From: JAVVSK01 sp036654235
Lineage (GTDB): Bacteria > Bacillota > Clostridia > Christensenellales > CAG-138
Length of the DNA stretch: 64,000 nt
Reading direction: 5' to 3'
Assembly (NCBI GenBank): GCA_036654235.1
Contig: JAVVSK010000002.1
Span: 1-64,000 of the forward strand
Numbering within the stretch: position 1 is the first letter of the stretch; every line of letters starts with the position of its first letter. The position numbers were made by a program, and so were the translations under genes. The notes under the pieces are model-generated. The model was not told the DNA's origin and did no database searches. It saw only the letters and a list, made by a program, of their open reading frames with translations. This document shows, piece after piece, positions 51,854-59,339 of this stretch.

Positions 51854-53050
51854 TTATGCGCTTACGCCATGTTCAATTCGGACTATCCAATAGTCGTTTA
51901 AAATCTTCGCCGCGTAGCCCATTACCTTAGCGCCGACCGTCGCGCGCTGATTTAACGGGTCTCCTGTACCCGCGCTTCCGACGGGTTTTATAATTGTTTC
52001 GAGAACGCCGCTACCTTCCAGCTCAATCGTTCCGTATGCGTCTTTCCCGAAAACAAGAGTTGCGTGAACCTCGGCTCCCGTCGCGCCGGCGTCTTCGCTT
52101 AAAACGATGGTTCCCGCTAACGGAGCCGCCGATAACGCCGTCGAAAGGGTTATAGTATCCACCGCCGCCGTAAGACCGCCCGTACCCGTCACCGTGCAAT
52201 TTGTCGTATTTCCAATTTTAACTGTAGCGTCGGTAGATTTTAGATAAGCTATTTCGGACTTCGTGAGTGGCGTTGAAAACTTTATTGTGGTTGTCGTAGA
52301 TCCCGGCGCGAGTTTTTTATTGATCGTTGGGCTAAATATCTTAGCTTCGGTGCTTTCAACGAAAACGACCCCGTAAAGTCTCCCGATTTCGCCGGAATAT
52401 ATCTGTTCTGCGTTGCTGTATTTACTTACGTCTTGCCAATTTTGATCGCTTTGAAGATCATAGGTAGCTTCGGGGGAGCAGATGCAAATGAAATGAGGCT
52501 TTCTTCCGTTGTCCGAAAAATAGCGCGCTTTCGCGTCCTTTAAGGTACGAACCGCCTTTCTTATCTCCTCAACGGTAAGCTTATCGTTTGCGGTTAGCGA
52601 ATAGCGCGATGTCTTTCCGTTAGCATATCTTACGTTGTTTCCCGAGCATATTTCGTCGCGCGTTACCCATTCGACAACGGTTCCGAGCTGTTCGCCTAAA
52701 AGCTCTGCGCTGTCGTTAATAACCATATCGAATCCCGTCATATCGAGAACATCGCTAACTTCGACATATGCGCCGTATTGACTTATTTCGGCGTTAACGT
52801 TAGTTTGTTCCAAAGCCTGACCGGTAGGGGTTACGCCCTCCTCAAGACCGTTCATAACCGCGCCCGGATCGAAAAGATTCCAGCGTCGAAATTCAATTTG
52901 TTTTCCATGATGTTTTTTAAGGCTTCGCTTTTGCCCGAATTTTGCATGGACAAAACGCGTCTTTGCGCTCTCTAAAAGCTGCCTATCGTAAAAGGTTTTA
53001 TTCAGCCCCGTAGTTTGGAGCGTATTTCCCGTAGTGTTTATATTGCTCAT
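51854..53050 (-). CDS. N4-gp56-type major capsid protein
   Basis: 398-residue coat protein. The N-terminus (NTLQTTGLNKTFYDRQLLESA) and body (GKQIEFRRWNLFDPGAVMNGL, EEGVTPTGQALEQTNVNAEIS, YGAYVEVSDVLDMTGFDMV, FICICSPEATYDLQ) match the N4 gp56 family of HK97-fold capsids. At about 250-335 an extra Thr/Ala-rich beta domain (APGSTTTTIKFSTPLTKSE) interrupts the fold, probably displayed on the surface. AAAGGAT precedes the ATG. The gene is flanked by two strong hairpins. Confidence 0.88.
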   Translation of the reverse strand: MSNINTTGNTLQTTGLNKTFYDRQLLESAKTRFVHAKFGQKRSLKKHHGKQIEFRRWNLFDPGAVMNGLEEGVTPTGQALEQTNVNAEISQYGAYVEVSDVLDMTGFDMVINDSAELLGEQLGTVVEWVTRDEICSGNNVRYANGKTSRYSLTANDKLTVEEIRKAVRTLKDAKARYFSDNGRKPHFICICSPEATYDLQSDQNWQDVSKYSNAEQIYSGEIGRLYGVVFVESTEAKIFSPTINKKLAPGSTTTTIKFSTPLTKSEIAYLKSTDATVKIGNTTNCTVTGTGGLTAAVDTITLSTALSAAPLAGTIVLSEDAGATGAEVHATLVFGKDAYGTIELEGSGVLETIIKPVGSAGTGDPLNQRATVGAKVMGYAAKILNDYWIVRIEHGVSA

Positions 53051-53069
53051 TTAATATCCTTTCCGTTTG

Positions 53070-53105
53070 AAAAAATAGGAAGCGCGATTTTTTAATCGCG
53101 CTTCC
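53070..53105 (-). terminator. Terminator-type hairpin upstream of the capsid gene
   Basis: 12-bp stem GGAAGCGCGATT/AATCGCGCTTCC; on the minus strand it is followed by TATTTTTTC. Because it sits between scaffold and capsid in the same operon, it must be partial or the capsid must have its own promoter. Confidence 0.7.
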
Positions 53106-53245
53106 CTTGATTTGGGTTTTTATGTTTTTTCGGTTGATAAAAGGTGGGGTTATTTCCCTACCCTACTGTTTAAATTATTGTTGTTATTGTTTGTTATATG
53201 TTTTTCCGTACCGCTTTTAATAAGACGGCTTCCGCCGGTTAATTT

Positions 53246-53698
53246 TTATGCGTTTATCAAACGCTTTTTATAATTTTCAAACTCCTTTCCGTTCATATTG
53301 AAAAAATCCGTCTCTGCGAGAGAGGCTATTCCGGGGCGAATCGGCTTAGGCATGTTTCCTCGCCCACGAATCTCTTTCATAGCGTTGTTAAGTCCGTCTT
53401 CTTTTCCGCGCGCATAAGCCGACTCTTCTCTCGCGTCCGCGTCGAACATAGAGATCGCCGCTTCAAGACCATATTCCTTTAATAGAAGAATGAAGTCTTT
53501 CGACTTTATATATTCTTCGGGTTTTCTAAAAAGTTTTCCGTCGTTATAAAGCATTAGGAGCTTTTTAACGATTTCCTTTGCCTCCGATTTTTCGCTCGTT
53601 ATACCGACAGTAGCCGAAGCGGCGGAGGGCATTTCGTTAGTGTTTTGAATTTCGGTGGAGGCATCGTTTATGGCGTCCACCCGGTCATAATTTTTCAT
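53246..53698 (-). CDS. Phage scaffold-like protein
   Basis: 150-residue acidic helical protein directly before the capsid gene. It begins MKNYDRVDAINDASTEIQNT, contains GLEAAISMFDADAREESAYA and ends with a basic patch and NMNGKEFENYKKRLINA. Low complexity and position fit a scaffolding protein that helps capsid assembly. Start ATG at 53698 after AAAGGAG, overlapping the stop of the membrane-protein gene (ATGA). Confidence 0.68.
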   Translation of the reverse strand: MKNYDRVDAINDASTEIQNTNEMPSAASATVGITSEKSEAKEIVKKLLMLYNDGKLFRKPEEYIKSKDFILLLKEYGLEAAISMFDADAREESAYARGKEDGLNNAMKEIRGRGNMPKPIRPGIASLAETDFFNMNGKEFENYKKRLINA

Positions 53699-54579
53699 TT
53701 TATCTCCTTTCGTATTCCGAAAAACCGAAGAGAAACCGCTAAAATAAAGCATGCCATAGCGATTATCCTAAAATAAAGCGCGTATCTTGTAAAAAATGAT
53801 AGTATCATCAGTATAAGCCCCGTAAGCATATACGGCTTTATTCGATACGCTTTAAATGCGTTCGCAAATAGGGTTTTTCCGCGGTTTTTTTTCTCTTTCT
53901 CGCTTTTTATTATAAGCGCATCTATTTTTTTATCATCGATTAATGTTTTACCTACTTTTTTTATTATCTCTTCGGGAGAATACACCGTTATATTAACATT
54001 ATCGATTTTCGCTATAAGCTCTTTCGCCTCTTTACTGGGGCAGGACGCGGAAAATATAGCGATATCTTTAAAAGACGCGCGAATCGCGGCGCGGTATGCG
54101 AGAACAACCGTATCCGCCGTTAGCTCGGCGCATTTTTGTACGGAATAGACGATAGTTTTTCTTTCGTCAATTCCGTATTCTTGTTTAAGCGTTTCTAAAA
54201 CACCTAAAAATTCGCCCCTATCCATTAGTATGAGTTTTTCCTTAAAATACTGTTCCGCGAGGCGCGCGCGCTCCCTTTTTATTCTTTTTTCACTCCGCTT
54301 CTTTTTTATAAGCATAAGGATAACTAAAAATAAAGCAGTGATGATAAGGGCAACGCATATTGCGGCGCGCTTTTTAAATCCAAACTCGAGCATGACCGCA
54401 AAGCTGATAAAAAGGGCTAATACGGTAAAAAGCAGTGTATCGAGAGCTGCTGCTATCGAATTTTTCCCGCCGTTCGCCGCGCGCCTATTAAATTTTTTTA
54501 CCTCTGTCTCCATATTCTGAAGTATTGCCGCGTTTTTATTGTTTAGACAATAACGGATACTGTACTTGTTAATTTTCAA
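53695..54579 (-). CDS. Four-helix membrane protein inside the head operon
   Basis: 294-residue protein. Two N-terminal membrane helices (LDTLLFTVLALFISFAVML, AAICVALIITALFLVILML), a basic cytoplasmic domain of about 130 residues (LMDRGEFLGVLETLKQEYGI, DIAIFSASCPSKEAKELIA) and two C-terminal helices. The central alternation of beta strands and helices resembles a small alpha/beta nuclease-like or Rossmann-like fold, but no motif was identified. Start is TTG at 54579 without a clear ribosome binding site; ATG at METEVKKF is an alternative. It is translationally coupled to the scaffold gene, unusual for a phage head cluster. Confidence 0.6.
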   Translation of the reverse strand: MKINKYSIRYCLNNKNAAILQNMETEVKKFNRRAANGGKNSIAAALDTLLFTVLALFISFAVMLEFGFKKRAAICVALIITALFLVILMLIKKKRSEKRIKRERARLAEQYFKEKLILMDRGEFLGVLETLKQEYGIDERKTIVYSVQKCAELTADTVVLAYRAAIRASFKDIAIFSASCPSKEAKELIAKIDNVNITVYSPEEIIKKVGKTLIDDKKIDALIIKSEKEKKNRGKTLFANAFKAYRIKPYMLTGLILMILSFFTRYALYFRIIAMACFILAVSLRFFGIRKEIK

Positions 54580-54664
54580 AACGCGAAAGATTAATTGTTC
54601 AATAAAATTTGTTTTACAGAGAAATTAAATAAGCCTTTTACGTATGAAACGGCAAAAAAGGAGC

Positions 54665-54874
54665 TTAAACCAAAAACTCCTCATCGATATCCTCAAAGGT
54701 GACTACGATTTTATTATCGTCCTCCGTTTTCATTCGTTCTTCGACGTCTAAAAGTAGCTTTGCGGCTGAAATTCGGTCGGAGGTTTTTTCCTCGCGGTTC
54801 ATACAAATAAGGTACATTTCCGTCGCTATTTCCGCGGGAGTTTTTCCGAAGACGTTTTGTTTCTTTTTTGGCAT
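54665..54874 (-). CDS. Small phage protein after portal
   Basis: 69-residue charged helical protein (PKKKQNVFGKTPAEIATEMY, then DRISAAKLLLDVEERMKTED), starting 2 nt after the portal stop. The AAKLLLD motif is seen in terminase small subunits and related phage DNA-packaging helpers, but the length is too short to call it terminase. Confidence 0.55.
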   Translation of the reverse strand: MPKKKQNVFGKTPAEIATEMYLICMNREEKTSDRISAAKLLLDVEERMKTEDDNKIVVTFEDIDEEFLV

Positions 54875-54876
54875 AA

Positions 54877-56562
54877 TTAAAGCTCACGTTTATCGCTTAT
54901 GCGCACCTTTTCTTTCGCCTCTTCAGGCGTCATAATCCCCATTTGAAGCATTTTAAATATGGTTTCATTGTGCGCTAAAATAGAGGCGCTGTCGTCATGA
55001 TCAACGCTCACCGTTACGCGAAATTCGATAGGAACGGACATGCTGCTTTCGATTCTTAAAAGATCCCTCGAATAGTGAACGGCGGTTTGGTCTATCGAAA
55101 TTGTTCTCGGGAAAACCGCGTTCTCCCTTTCGACCTCGATCTCTAGGCGGACAGCCTGGGAAAATCCGGCGTGAATAGTTCGCGAGAGCATCCGCGACCG
55201 CTTACTGCTCATTTCCTGCAACGCAATTATTGCGCTGGCTGCGGTAACCCCGCCTAAAGTTCCGCCGCGCGAAAAGTCGTTGGAACCCGATTCCTGTTTA
55301 ATGCTTTCGCGTATCGACGAGATATAGTCGATTATATAAGAAGGTAGTGGCGCTGTAGAGAACCATCGAATTCCGTTTAAGTTTTCGCCAATATGTACTT
55401 CTTTCGACCAATCCTTTAGGTCGGCTAAATCGAAGCCGCTTGCGCCGGTCATTAAAAGCTTATTATGCGAAGCCATGAGCGCGTTTTTCATTACTATCTG
55501 ATCGAGTTTATCGGAAAATCTCTGTTGATTTTCAAATAAATCGGCATAGCCGAGCCCTAGCATAGTTCCCTTTCTTCGGAAGAGCGGGGTAATAATGAAA
55601 GGATATTTACCGTGCGAATAAAATCCATTGGGCTTATAATCCCTACTGTCCTCAAGCAAAACGCCGCCGGCTATTTTTTGCATATGAATCCGGTGAATCC
55701 CCGCTTCCGCGTCGAATTCACGGCGCCAAGATTCGATTAAGAGAATGCTATCACTGTCGTCGACGTTAAGAGCGCAGTCCTTAACGCGCCTAAGGGTATA
55801 TGCGTCGGGGTTCATCCGTTCGGACTCCTTAGGATAATGCTCGGCGAAATATTCGCGGCAAAAGGGAGTAAACTTAAATACCGCGCGGGCATCGTCAATG
55901 CTCGATGAATATGGGTCGAACATTATGCAATGGCTATCAACATGCCTTATATATGCGCCGCCCAATCCCATATTCGCTTCGAAGTCATAACCAACCTCCT
56001 GAACCATATACCCGCCGACTAAAAAGTCATAGAGGAGCTTATCATATTCGCGTTCGTAGTCACAGACGATATGGTTTTCGGAAATTACGTGCGTTAAAAC
56101 CTTAGAAATTTCCTCGTAGCCCGGCTCATCGGCTTTGATCTCTGCCTTAGGGAATCGGTCGAAAAGATCTGCCCTTATATTTTCGATCGTAGAGTGAATA
56201 ACCGGCGTTGTCGGGCGCGGCTCGAGACGATCCCTGACGGGAATGTCCTCCCAATGCGCGCAGCGATATAGCCTATCGCATTTGCTAAGGCGTTCCCATT
56301 CCAAAGCATACGCCTTATAGAACTCGTCGAATAAGGCGTAGAGCTTCGAAGCCTCCGCGTCGCGCCCATATTCGTCGAGATAGCGCGTCTCCGAAACGTT
56401 TATGCCGGAGGCGGAAACCCCGCTCGCGCCGAAAGCGGGGTTAAACGTCGAAGGATTTTGCGCGCTCGACCCTCCCGGTCTTATTCCCGGTTCTTGAGTT
56501 ATGCCGCCGCTTCCCGTATCCGCGTCGCCGACGACGGACGACGCTGTTGTTCCAAAATCCAT
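54877..56562 (-). CDS. Phage portal protein
   Basis: 561-residue portal of the P22-like type. After a Gly/Ser-rich N-terminus (residues 1-60) come WERLSKCDRLYRCAHWEDIP, the wing region with ENIRADLFDRFPKAEIKADEP, YGYDFEANMG-like segments, GLGYADLFENQQRFSDKLDQ, and a long stem helix around SNDFSRGGTLGGVTAASAII. It forms the dodecameric DNA gateway. First gene of the cassette, 190 nt downstream of a perfect promoter; no terminase gene lies upstream. Confidence 0.88.
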   Translation of the reverse strand: MDFGTTASSVVGDADTGSGGITQEPGIRPGGSSAQNPSTFNPAFGASGVSASGINVSETRYLDEYGRDAEASKLYALFDEFYKAYALEWERLSKCDRLYRCAHWEDIPVRDRLEPRPTTPVIHSTIENIRADLFDRFPKAEIKADEPGYEEISKVLTHVISENHIVCDYEREYDKLLYDFLVGGYMVQEVGYDFEANMGLGGAYIRHVDSHCIMFDPYSSSIDDARAVFKFTPFCREYFAEHYPKESERMNPDAYTLRRVKDCALNVDDSDSILLIESWRREFDAEAGIHRIHMQKIAGGVLLEDSRDYKPNGFYSHGKYPFIITPLFRRKGTMLGLGYADLFENQQRFSDKLDQIVMKNALMASHNKLLMTGASGFDLADLKDWSKEVHIGENLNGIRWFSTAPLPSYIIDYISSIRESIKQESGSNDFSRGGTLGGVTAASAIIALQEMSSKRSRMLSRTIHAGFSQAVRLEIEVERENAVFPRTISIDQTAVHYSRDLLRIESSMSVPIEFRVTVSVDHDDSASILAHNETIFKMLQMGIMTPEEAKEKVRISDKREL

Positions 56563-56750
56563 AAATTCTCCTTTGCTTTTTATTGATGCATAAATGAAAT
56601 CGAAGAGAAAAAGCGCACATTCCGGGTTTTTACCGTGTATCTCTATATATGTGCGGGCGGGTAAGTTTCTTTTTAAGAAACATAATGAAAAAAATAAAAT
56701 GCCCCCGCTAATATTTTGCTCAACGAAAATCTAGTTATGACATCATAAAT

Positions 56751-56779
56751 ATTATAAACCTTAAAAATTGCATTGTCAA
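56751..56779 (-). promoter_or_regulatory. Perfect consensus promoter of the phage cassette
   Basis: On the minus strand TTGACA, 17 bp, TATAAT: an exact sigma-A consensus. A transcript would carry about 180 nt of leader with a GTTTCTT/AAGAAAC hairpin before portal. The rest of 56563-56930 has no gene. Confidence 0.85.
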
Positions 56780-56929
56780 TAGGTATTTTAATAAAAAACC
56801 AATTAGTATCTTTTAAAGATACATAGAAATGATGGGCTTTTGGATATTTTACAGGGAAAGGCTGAAAATATATTTTATTCGGATTAATAGTTTTTTGAAT
56901 TTAGGGAAAAAGGAAATTTTTTTTAATGA

Positions 56930-56958
56930 TTTACAAAGTACAGCGGGTAAGATATAAT
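56930..56958 (+). promoter_or_regulatory. Promoter of tRNA-Arg
   Basis: TTTACA, 17 bp, TATAAT on the plus strand, 34 nt before the tRNA. Confidence 0.75.
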
Positions 56959-56992
56959 GATGATCACAATTTCATACCGAATTGAAAATGAT

Positions 56993-57069
56993 GTACCCGT
57001 AGCGAAGCTGGATATCGCGACAGACTCCGACTCTGTAGATCGCAGGTTCAAATCCTGTCGGGTACGCCA
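56993..57069 (+). tRNA. tRNA-Arg (anticodon CCG)
   Basis: 77-nt cloverleaf with acceptor stem GTACCCG/CGGGTAC, D arm, anticodon stem ACAGA/TCTGT holding loop CTCCGAC (anticodon CCG), T arm with GGTTCAAATCC, discriminator G and encoded CCA at 57067-57069. It borders the phage cassette on its right side. Confidence 0.95.
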
Positions 57070-57074
57070 TAGTA

Positions 57075-57109
57075 AAAATCGACAAGATATGCAGCTTGTC
57101 GATTTTTTA
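57075..57109 (+). terminator. Terminator of tRNA-Arg
   Basis: 12-bp stem AAAATCGACAAG/CTTGTCGATTTT with a 7-nt loop and a T-tail. The region 57110-57353 shows only a short stretch (YHYSDKRASK) that might come from a transposase; not called. Confidence 0.85.
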
Positions 57110-57353
57110 TATGGCTATTAAACGGGTTAGCGTCCCAATTGGTGTGATATACCATTATTCAGATAAACGTGCGAGTAAAGTTAAGCGTAATAATTGATAT
57201 TCTAAGATTTCTAAAGGATAGCATTTTACGCAAGGTGTCGCAAGAGACGAGTATTCCAAAATAGGCCATCCACAAACAGACGGCGATCAAGAAGATCGGA
57301 TAAATTCCGGAGAGAAACCTAAAAAGGCATCCGTAGAATCAGCAACATTGTAT

Positions 57354-57917
57354 CTAACGTATGGATAGTGAACGAATGCTCCGGGAATATGTCGCATTGG
57401 ATTCCGGTTCAAATTCCCAGCCCGTATTGATCGGCAAGAGACGCGATTGATAATCGGTTCCTTCCAAGATACGGATTTCTTCTGAAAACCAAACGTCTTT
57501 TTGAAGGACAATCGCTGTGCTTTTCATATCCACTTCAATCGCAACATCAATCTCTAGTCTCCAATTTGCGGCTTCACCTTCCCAGGTGACAACATCAGAT
57601 ATGATTTGGATGTCCATTACATCGTCCTCAATGGTTTCCTGGAGAAAATCGCAGTCTTCCAAAGAGACCGTAGGCGTATCGCTTGTCATTGTAGAAATTT
57701 TTAGTCGAGCATAATCATCCTTGCCGTCCACATCTGTCACGATTAACGTATTGGATAGTTCAAGAGACAACCCATCAAACAAAAGGCCAATGTTGCCATA
57801 TGCGCTTCTTTCCATGCCTAACGACATATATTTTAGAGCATGGAGCTTTTTGCCGATACACTGGGTTAGCAACAGGAGTATCTCTTCAGAAAGAGTTAGT
57901 CTTACTGTGTTTTCCAT
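57354..57917 (-). CDS. Putative immunity protein
   Basis: 187-residue intracellular protein (MENTVRLTLSEEILLLLTQC, SLEDCDFLQETIEDDVMDIQ, WEGEAANWRLEIDVAIEVDM). Rich in beta strands and acidic, with no signal peptide or membrane segment. AGAGGTG precedes the ATG, which lies just after a toxin-like C-terminal fragment (57930-58148); this arrangement is typical of an immunity gene. No family recognised. Confidence 0.55.
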   Translation of the reverse strand: MENTVRLTLSEEILLLLTQCIGKKLHALKYMSLGMERSAYGNIGLLFDGLSLELSNTLIVTDVDGKDDYARLKISTMTSDTPTVSLEDCDFLQETIEDDVMDIQIISDVVTWEGEAANWRLEIDVAIEVDMKSTAIVLQKDVWFSEEIRILEGTDYQSRLLPINTGWEFEPESNATYSRSIRSLSIR

Positions 57918-57929
57918 GATTTACACCTC

Positions 57930-58148
57930 TCATTCAGTAAAATGTATTTTTTGATATTTTCCACTTCCGCCCCTAATATCTATTGCGGATGTGCCATCGG
58001 AACTTGATGAAGGGCGAAATGTAATAACCCGACCGTCCGGCGTCGTTCTAATCACGCCCTTACCACTAGGAAGCGTTCTTTCGCTTTTATATCCACGGTT
58101 TATGTTTTCGAAAAATGAGTGTGCTCCGAGTTTTCCTCCAGGTAAATT
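57930..58148 (-). pseudogene. Polymorphic-toxin C-terminal fragment
   Basis: Open minus-strand frame without a start: GGKLGAHSFFENINRGYKSE, RTLPSGKGVIRTTPDGRVIT, FRPSSSSDGTSAIDIRG, SGKYQKIHFTE. The pattern (glycine-rich entry, short beta-rich nuclease-like end) is that of RHS/polymorphic toxin tips. Upstream the frame is closed by a stop, so it lacks any delivery domain. It sits directly before the putative immunity gene. Confidence 0.5.
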
Positions 58149-58232
58149 TCACACCGATGGATTTCCTTTACTTTGCCCCTTTCGGTCCTTCTACTTAAAT
58201 GGATTTTCGTTCAAATATTCAAACCATATAAA

Positions 58233-58266
58233 CAATCCCCATTCGCAAGCAAGCGAATGGGGATTG
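58233..58266 (-). terminator. Terminator-like hairpin after the immunity pseudogene
   Basis: Perfect 14-bp stem CAATCCCCATTCGC/GCGAATGGGGATTG with a 6-nt loop; on the minus strand followed by TTTATATGG. Confidence 0.65.
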
Positions 58267-58271
58267 TGCCG

Positions 58272-58706
58272 TTACCGGGGTATGCTGATTCCGACAAGTT
58301 GATCCCGAGAGCAATAGAACGTTGCACTGTCATTGATGACAGTTGAATCAATTTCCATATCCCGTTCAAGCCATAAAACGAATGAGTCAGAAAGCTTTTG
58401 CACGCAGATGTTGCATGATTTTCCCGTGACTTGAACGCATGGAAATCCATGCTGTGTAACGATCTCACTTTTGAATGAACACGGTGCATCATCCACAACC
58501 TCTGGCGTCATGACTTCAAAATCTGTCCATACACCCTAATTACTCACCATGACGATACCATACTCGCTAAATTCGAAGCATTGGTATTTTTCATCTGCTT
58601 CATCATCAGAAAAGGTGTTGCTGATCATAATGGCGGAATGATCGTCCGTGAGATAGGCATCGGTTATCCTAGCCTCTTCTTGCTGAACACCAGTAATTTT
58701 GATCAT
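58272..58706 (-). pseudogene. Immunity protein gene with one in-frame amber stop
   Basis: From ATG at 58706 (AGGAGG 7 nt upstream) the frame reads MIKITGVQQEEARITDAYLT, DDHSAIMISNTFSDDEADEK, FSEYGIVMVSN, then TAG, then continues in the same frame GVWTDFEVMTPEVVDDAPCS, ICVQKLSDSFVLWLERDMEI and ends ISIPR at 58272. One nonsense codon is the only defect in 145 codons. It follows the toxin module at 58719 immediately. Confidence 0.7.
58335..58389 (-). repeat. 55-bp repeat, copy 1
   Basis: Nearly identical to 59156-59210 (one mismatch). On the minus strand both encode DSF(V/I)LWLERDMEIDSTVI within immunity-type proteins. Confidence 0.9.
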
Positions 58707-58718
58707 TTCTTCGCCTCC

Positions 58719-59030
58719 TTACTTAAAACTTCCGAGTTGAATACCGGTAATGAGATCTGTAGCAGGATTGATATAAATTAGCGTGCCCGCTGCACCTGGC
58801 TTAGGTGGTTGAGATAACGCTGCAATTACGTCGTTGGGCATTATATCCTTCCGTTGCGACTTGAAAAGGCTATTATAGGCATGGTCACTGAGGGTGTACT
58901 CTTTCCCTTTTACACGGAGACCGTTGTTCCTAATATAGTCGTATAAAGGTCTCCGTGAGGCCCTTATCTTGGGATTTCCATTGGCACTATAGCCGCCGCC
59001 ACCGCCGGAACCGCCACCGCCGCCGCCCAT
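58719..59030 (-). CDS. Orphan toxin module with glycine-rich linker
   Basis: 103-residue protein. Residues 1-20 are glycine-rich (MGGGGGGSGGGGGYSANGN); the rest (RASRRPLYDYIRNNGLRVKG, YTLSDHAYNSLFKSQRKDIM, PNDVIAALSQPPKPGA, LIYINPATDLITGIQLG) resembles the DUF4258/RelE-like ribonuclease domains used as polymorphic toxin tips: a beta-strand, a SDHA helix, and a final GTLIYINPxTxxITGIQ strand pair. It lacks any secretion domain. GGAGGG precedes the ATG. The immunity pseudogene follows 12 nt later. Confidence 0.6.
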   Translation of the reverse strand: MGGGGGGSGGGGGYSANGNPKIRASRRPLYDYIRNNGLRVKGKEYTLSDHAYNSLFKSQRKDIMPNDVIAALSQPPKPGAAGTLIYINPATDLITGIQLGSFK

Positions 59031-59332
59031 TAGATCGCCCTCCGATCTTTGGCGGGGAATCGAACCGCCAACCCTTCATAGGGGATTTCGATGACCCGAC
59101 ATTCGCGCTTCATCTCTTCAAATGGCTTGTAGTAACAGATGACAGCCTCTGGCTTGATGACAGTTGAATCAATTTCCATATCCCGTTCAAGCCATAAAAT
59201 GAATGAGTCAATATGTGCGTGACGAAAATTTCCATTGCGATAAAATAATAACAATGGACGAGACAACGGTTTTAGATACTCGTTAGCTCTAATTGAAGCG
59301 CCGTTCCCGAAAAAAGCTAAAACAATGCCCAA
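59030..59332 (-). CDS. Mosaic ORF with immunity-type C-terminus
   Basis: 100-residue frame. The first 40 residues (TTG start inside the polC terminator, no ribosome binding site) look like scrap sequence; from 42 it reads DSFILWLERDMEIDSTVIKP, EAVICYYKPFEEMKRECRVI, EIPYEGLAVRFPAKDRRAI. The shared segment with 58272-58706 is the 55-bp repeat. Probably the 3' end of an older immunity gene joined to the region behind polC; translation is doubtful. Confidence 0.35.
   Translation of the reverse strand: MGIVLAFFGNGASIRANEYLKPLSRPLLLFYRNGNFRHAHIDSFILWLERDMEIDSTVIKPEAVICYYKPFEEMKRECRVIEIPYEGLAVRFPAKDRRAI
59156..59210 (-). repeat. 55-bp repeat, copy 2
   Basis: See copy 1 at 58335-58389. The pair spans the toxin module, so recombination between them would delete or swap it. 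Confidence 0.9.
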
Positions 59333-59339
59333 ATTTAGC
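59310..59339 (-). terminator. Terminator of polC overlapping its stop codon
   Basis: Minus strand: GCTAAA, 12-nt loop, TTTAGC, then TTTTTTC. The left arm contains the polC stop TAA. Confidence 0.7.

Noticed and set aside
54665..54874. Terminase small subunit
   Set aside because: Only 69 residues, located after portal instead of before it, and without a full HTH; kept as an unknown small phage protein.
43559..57069. att duplications of tmRNA or tRNA-Arg ends flanking the phage cassette
   Set aside because: No second copy of the tmRNA 3' end (TTCAACTCCCCTCGCTTCC) or of the tRNA end was seen within the window, so integration at either RNA is unproven.
57110..57290. Transposase-like string YHYSDKRASK
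   Set aside because: Too short and without further motif to support an insertion-sequence call.
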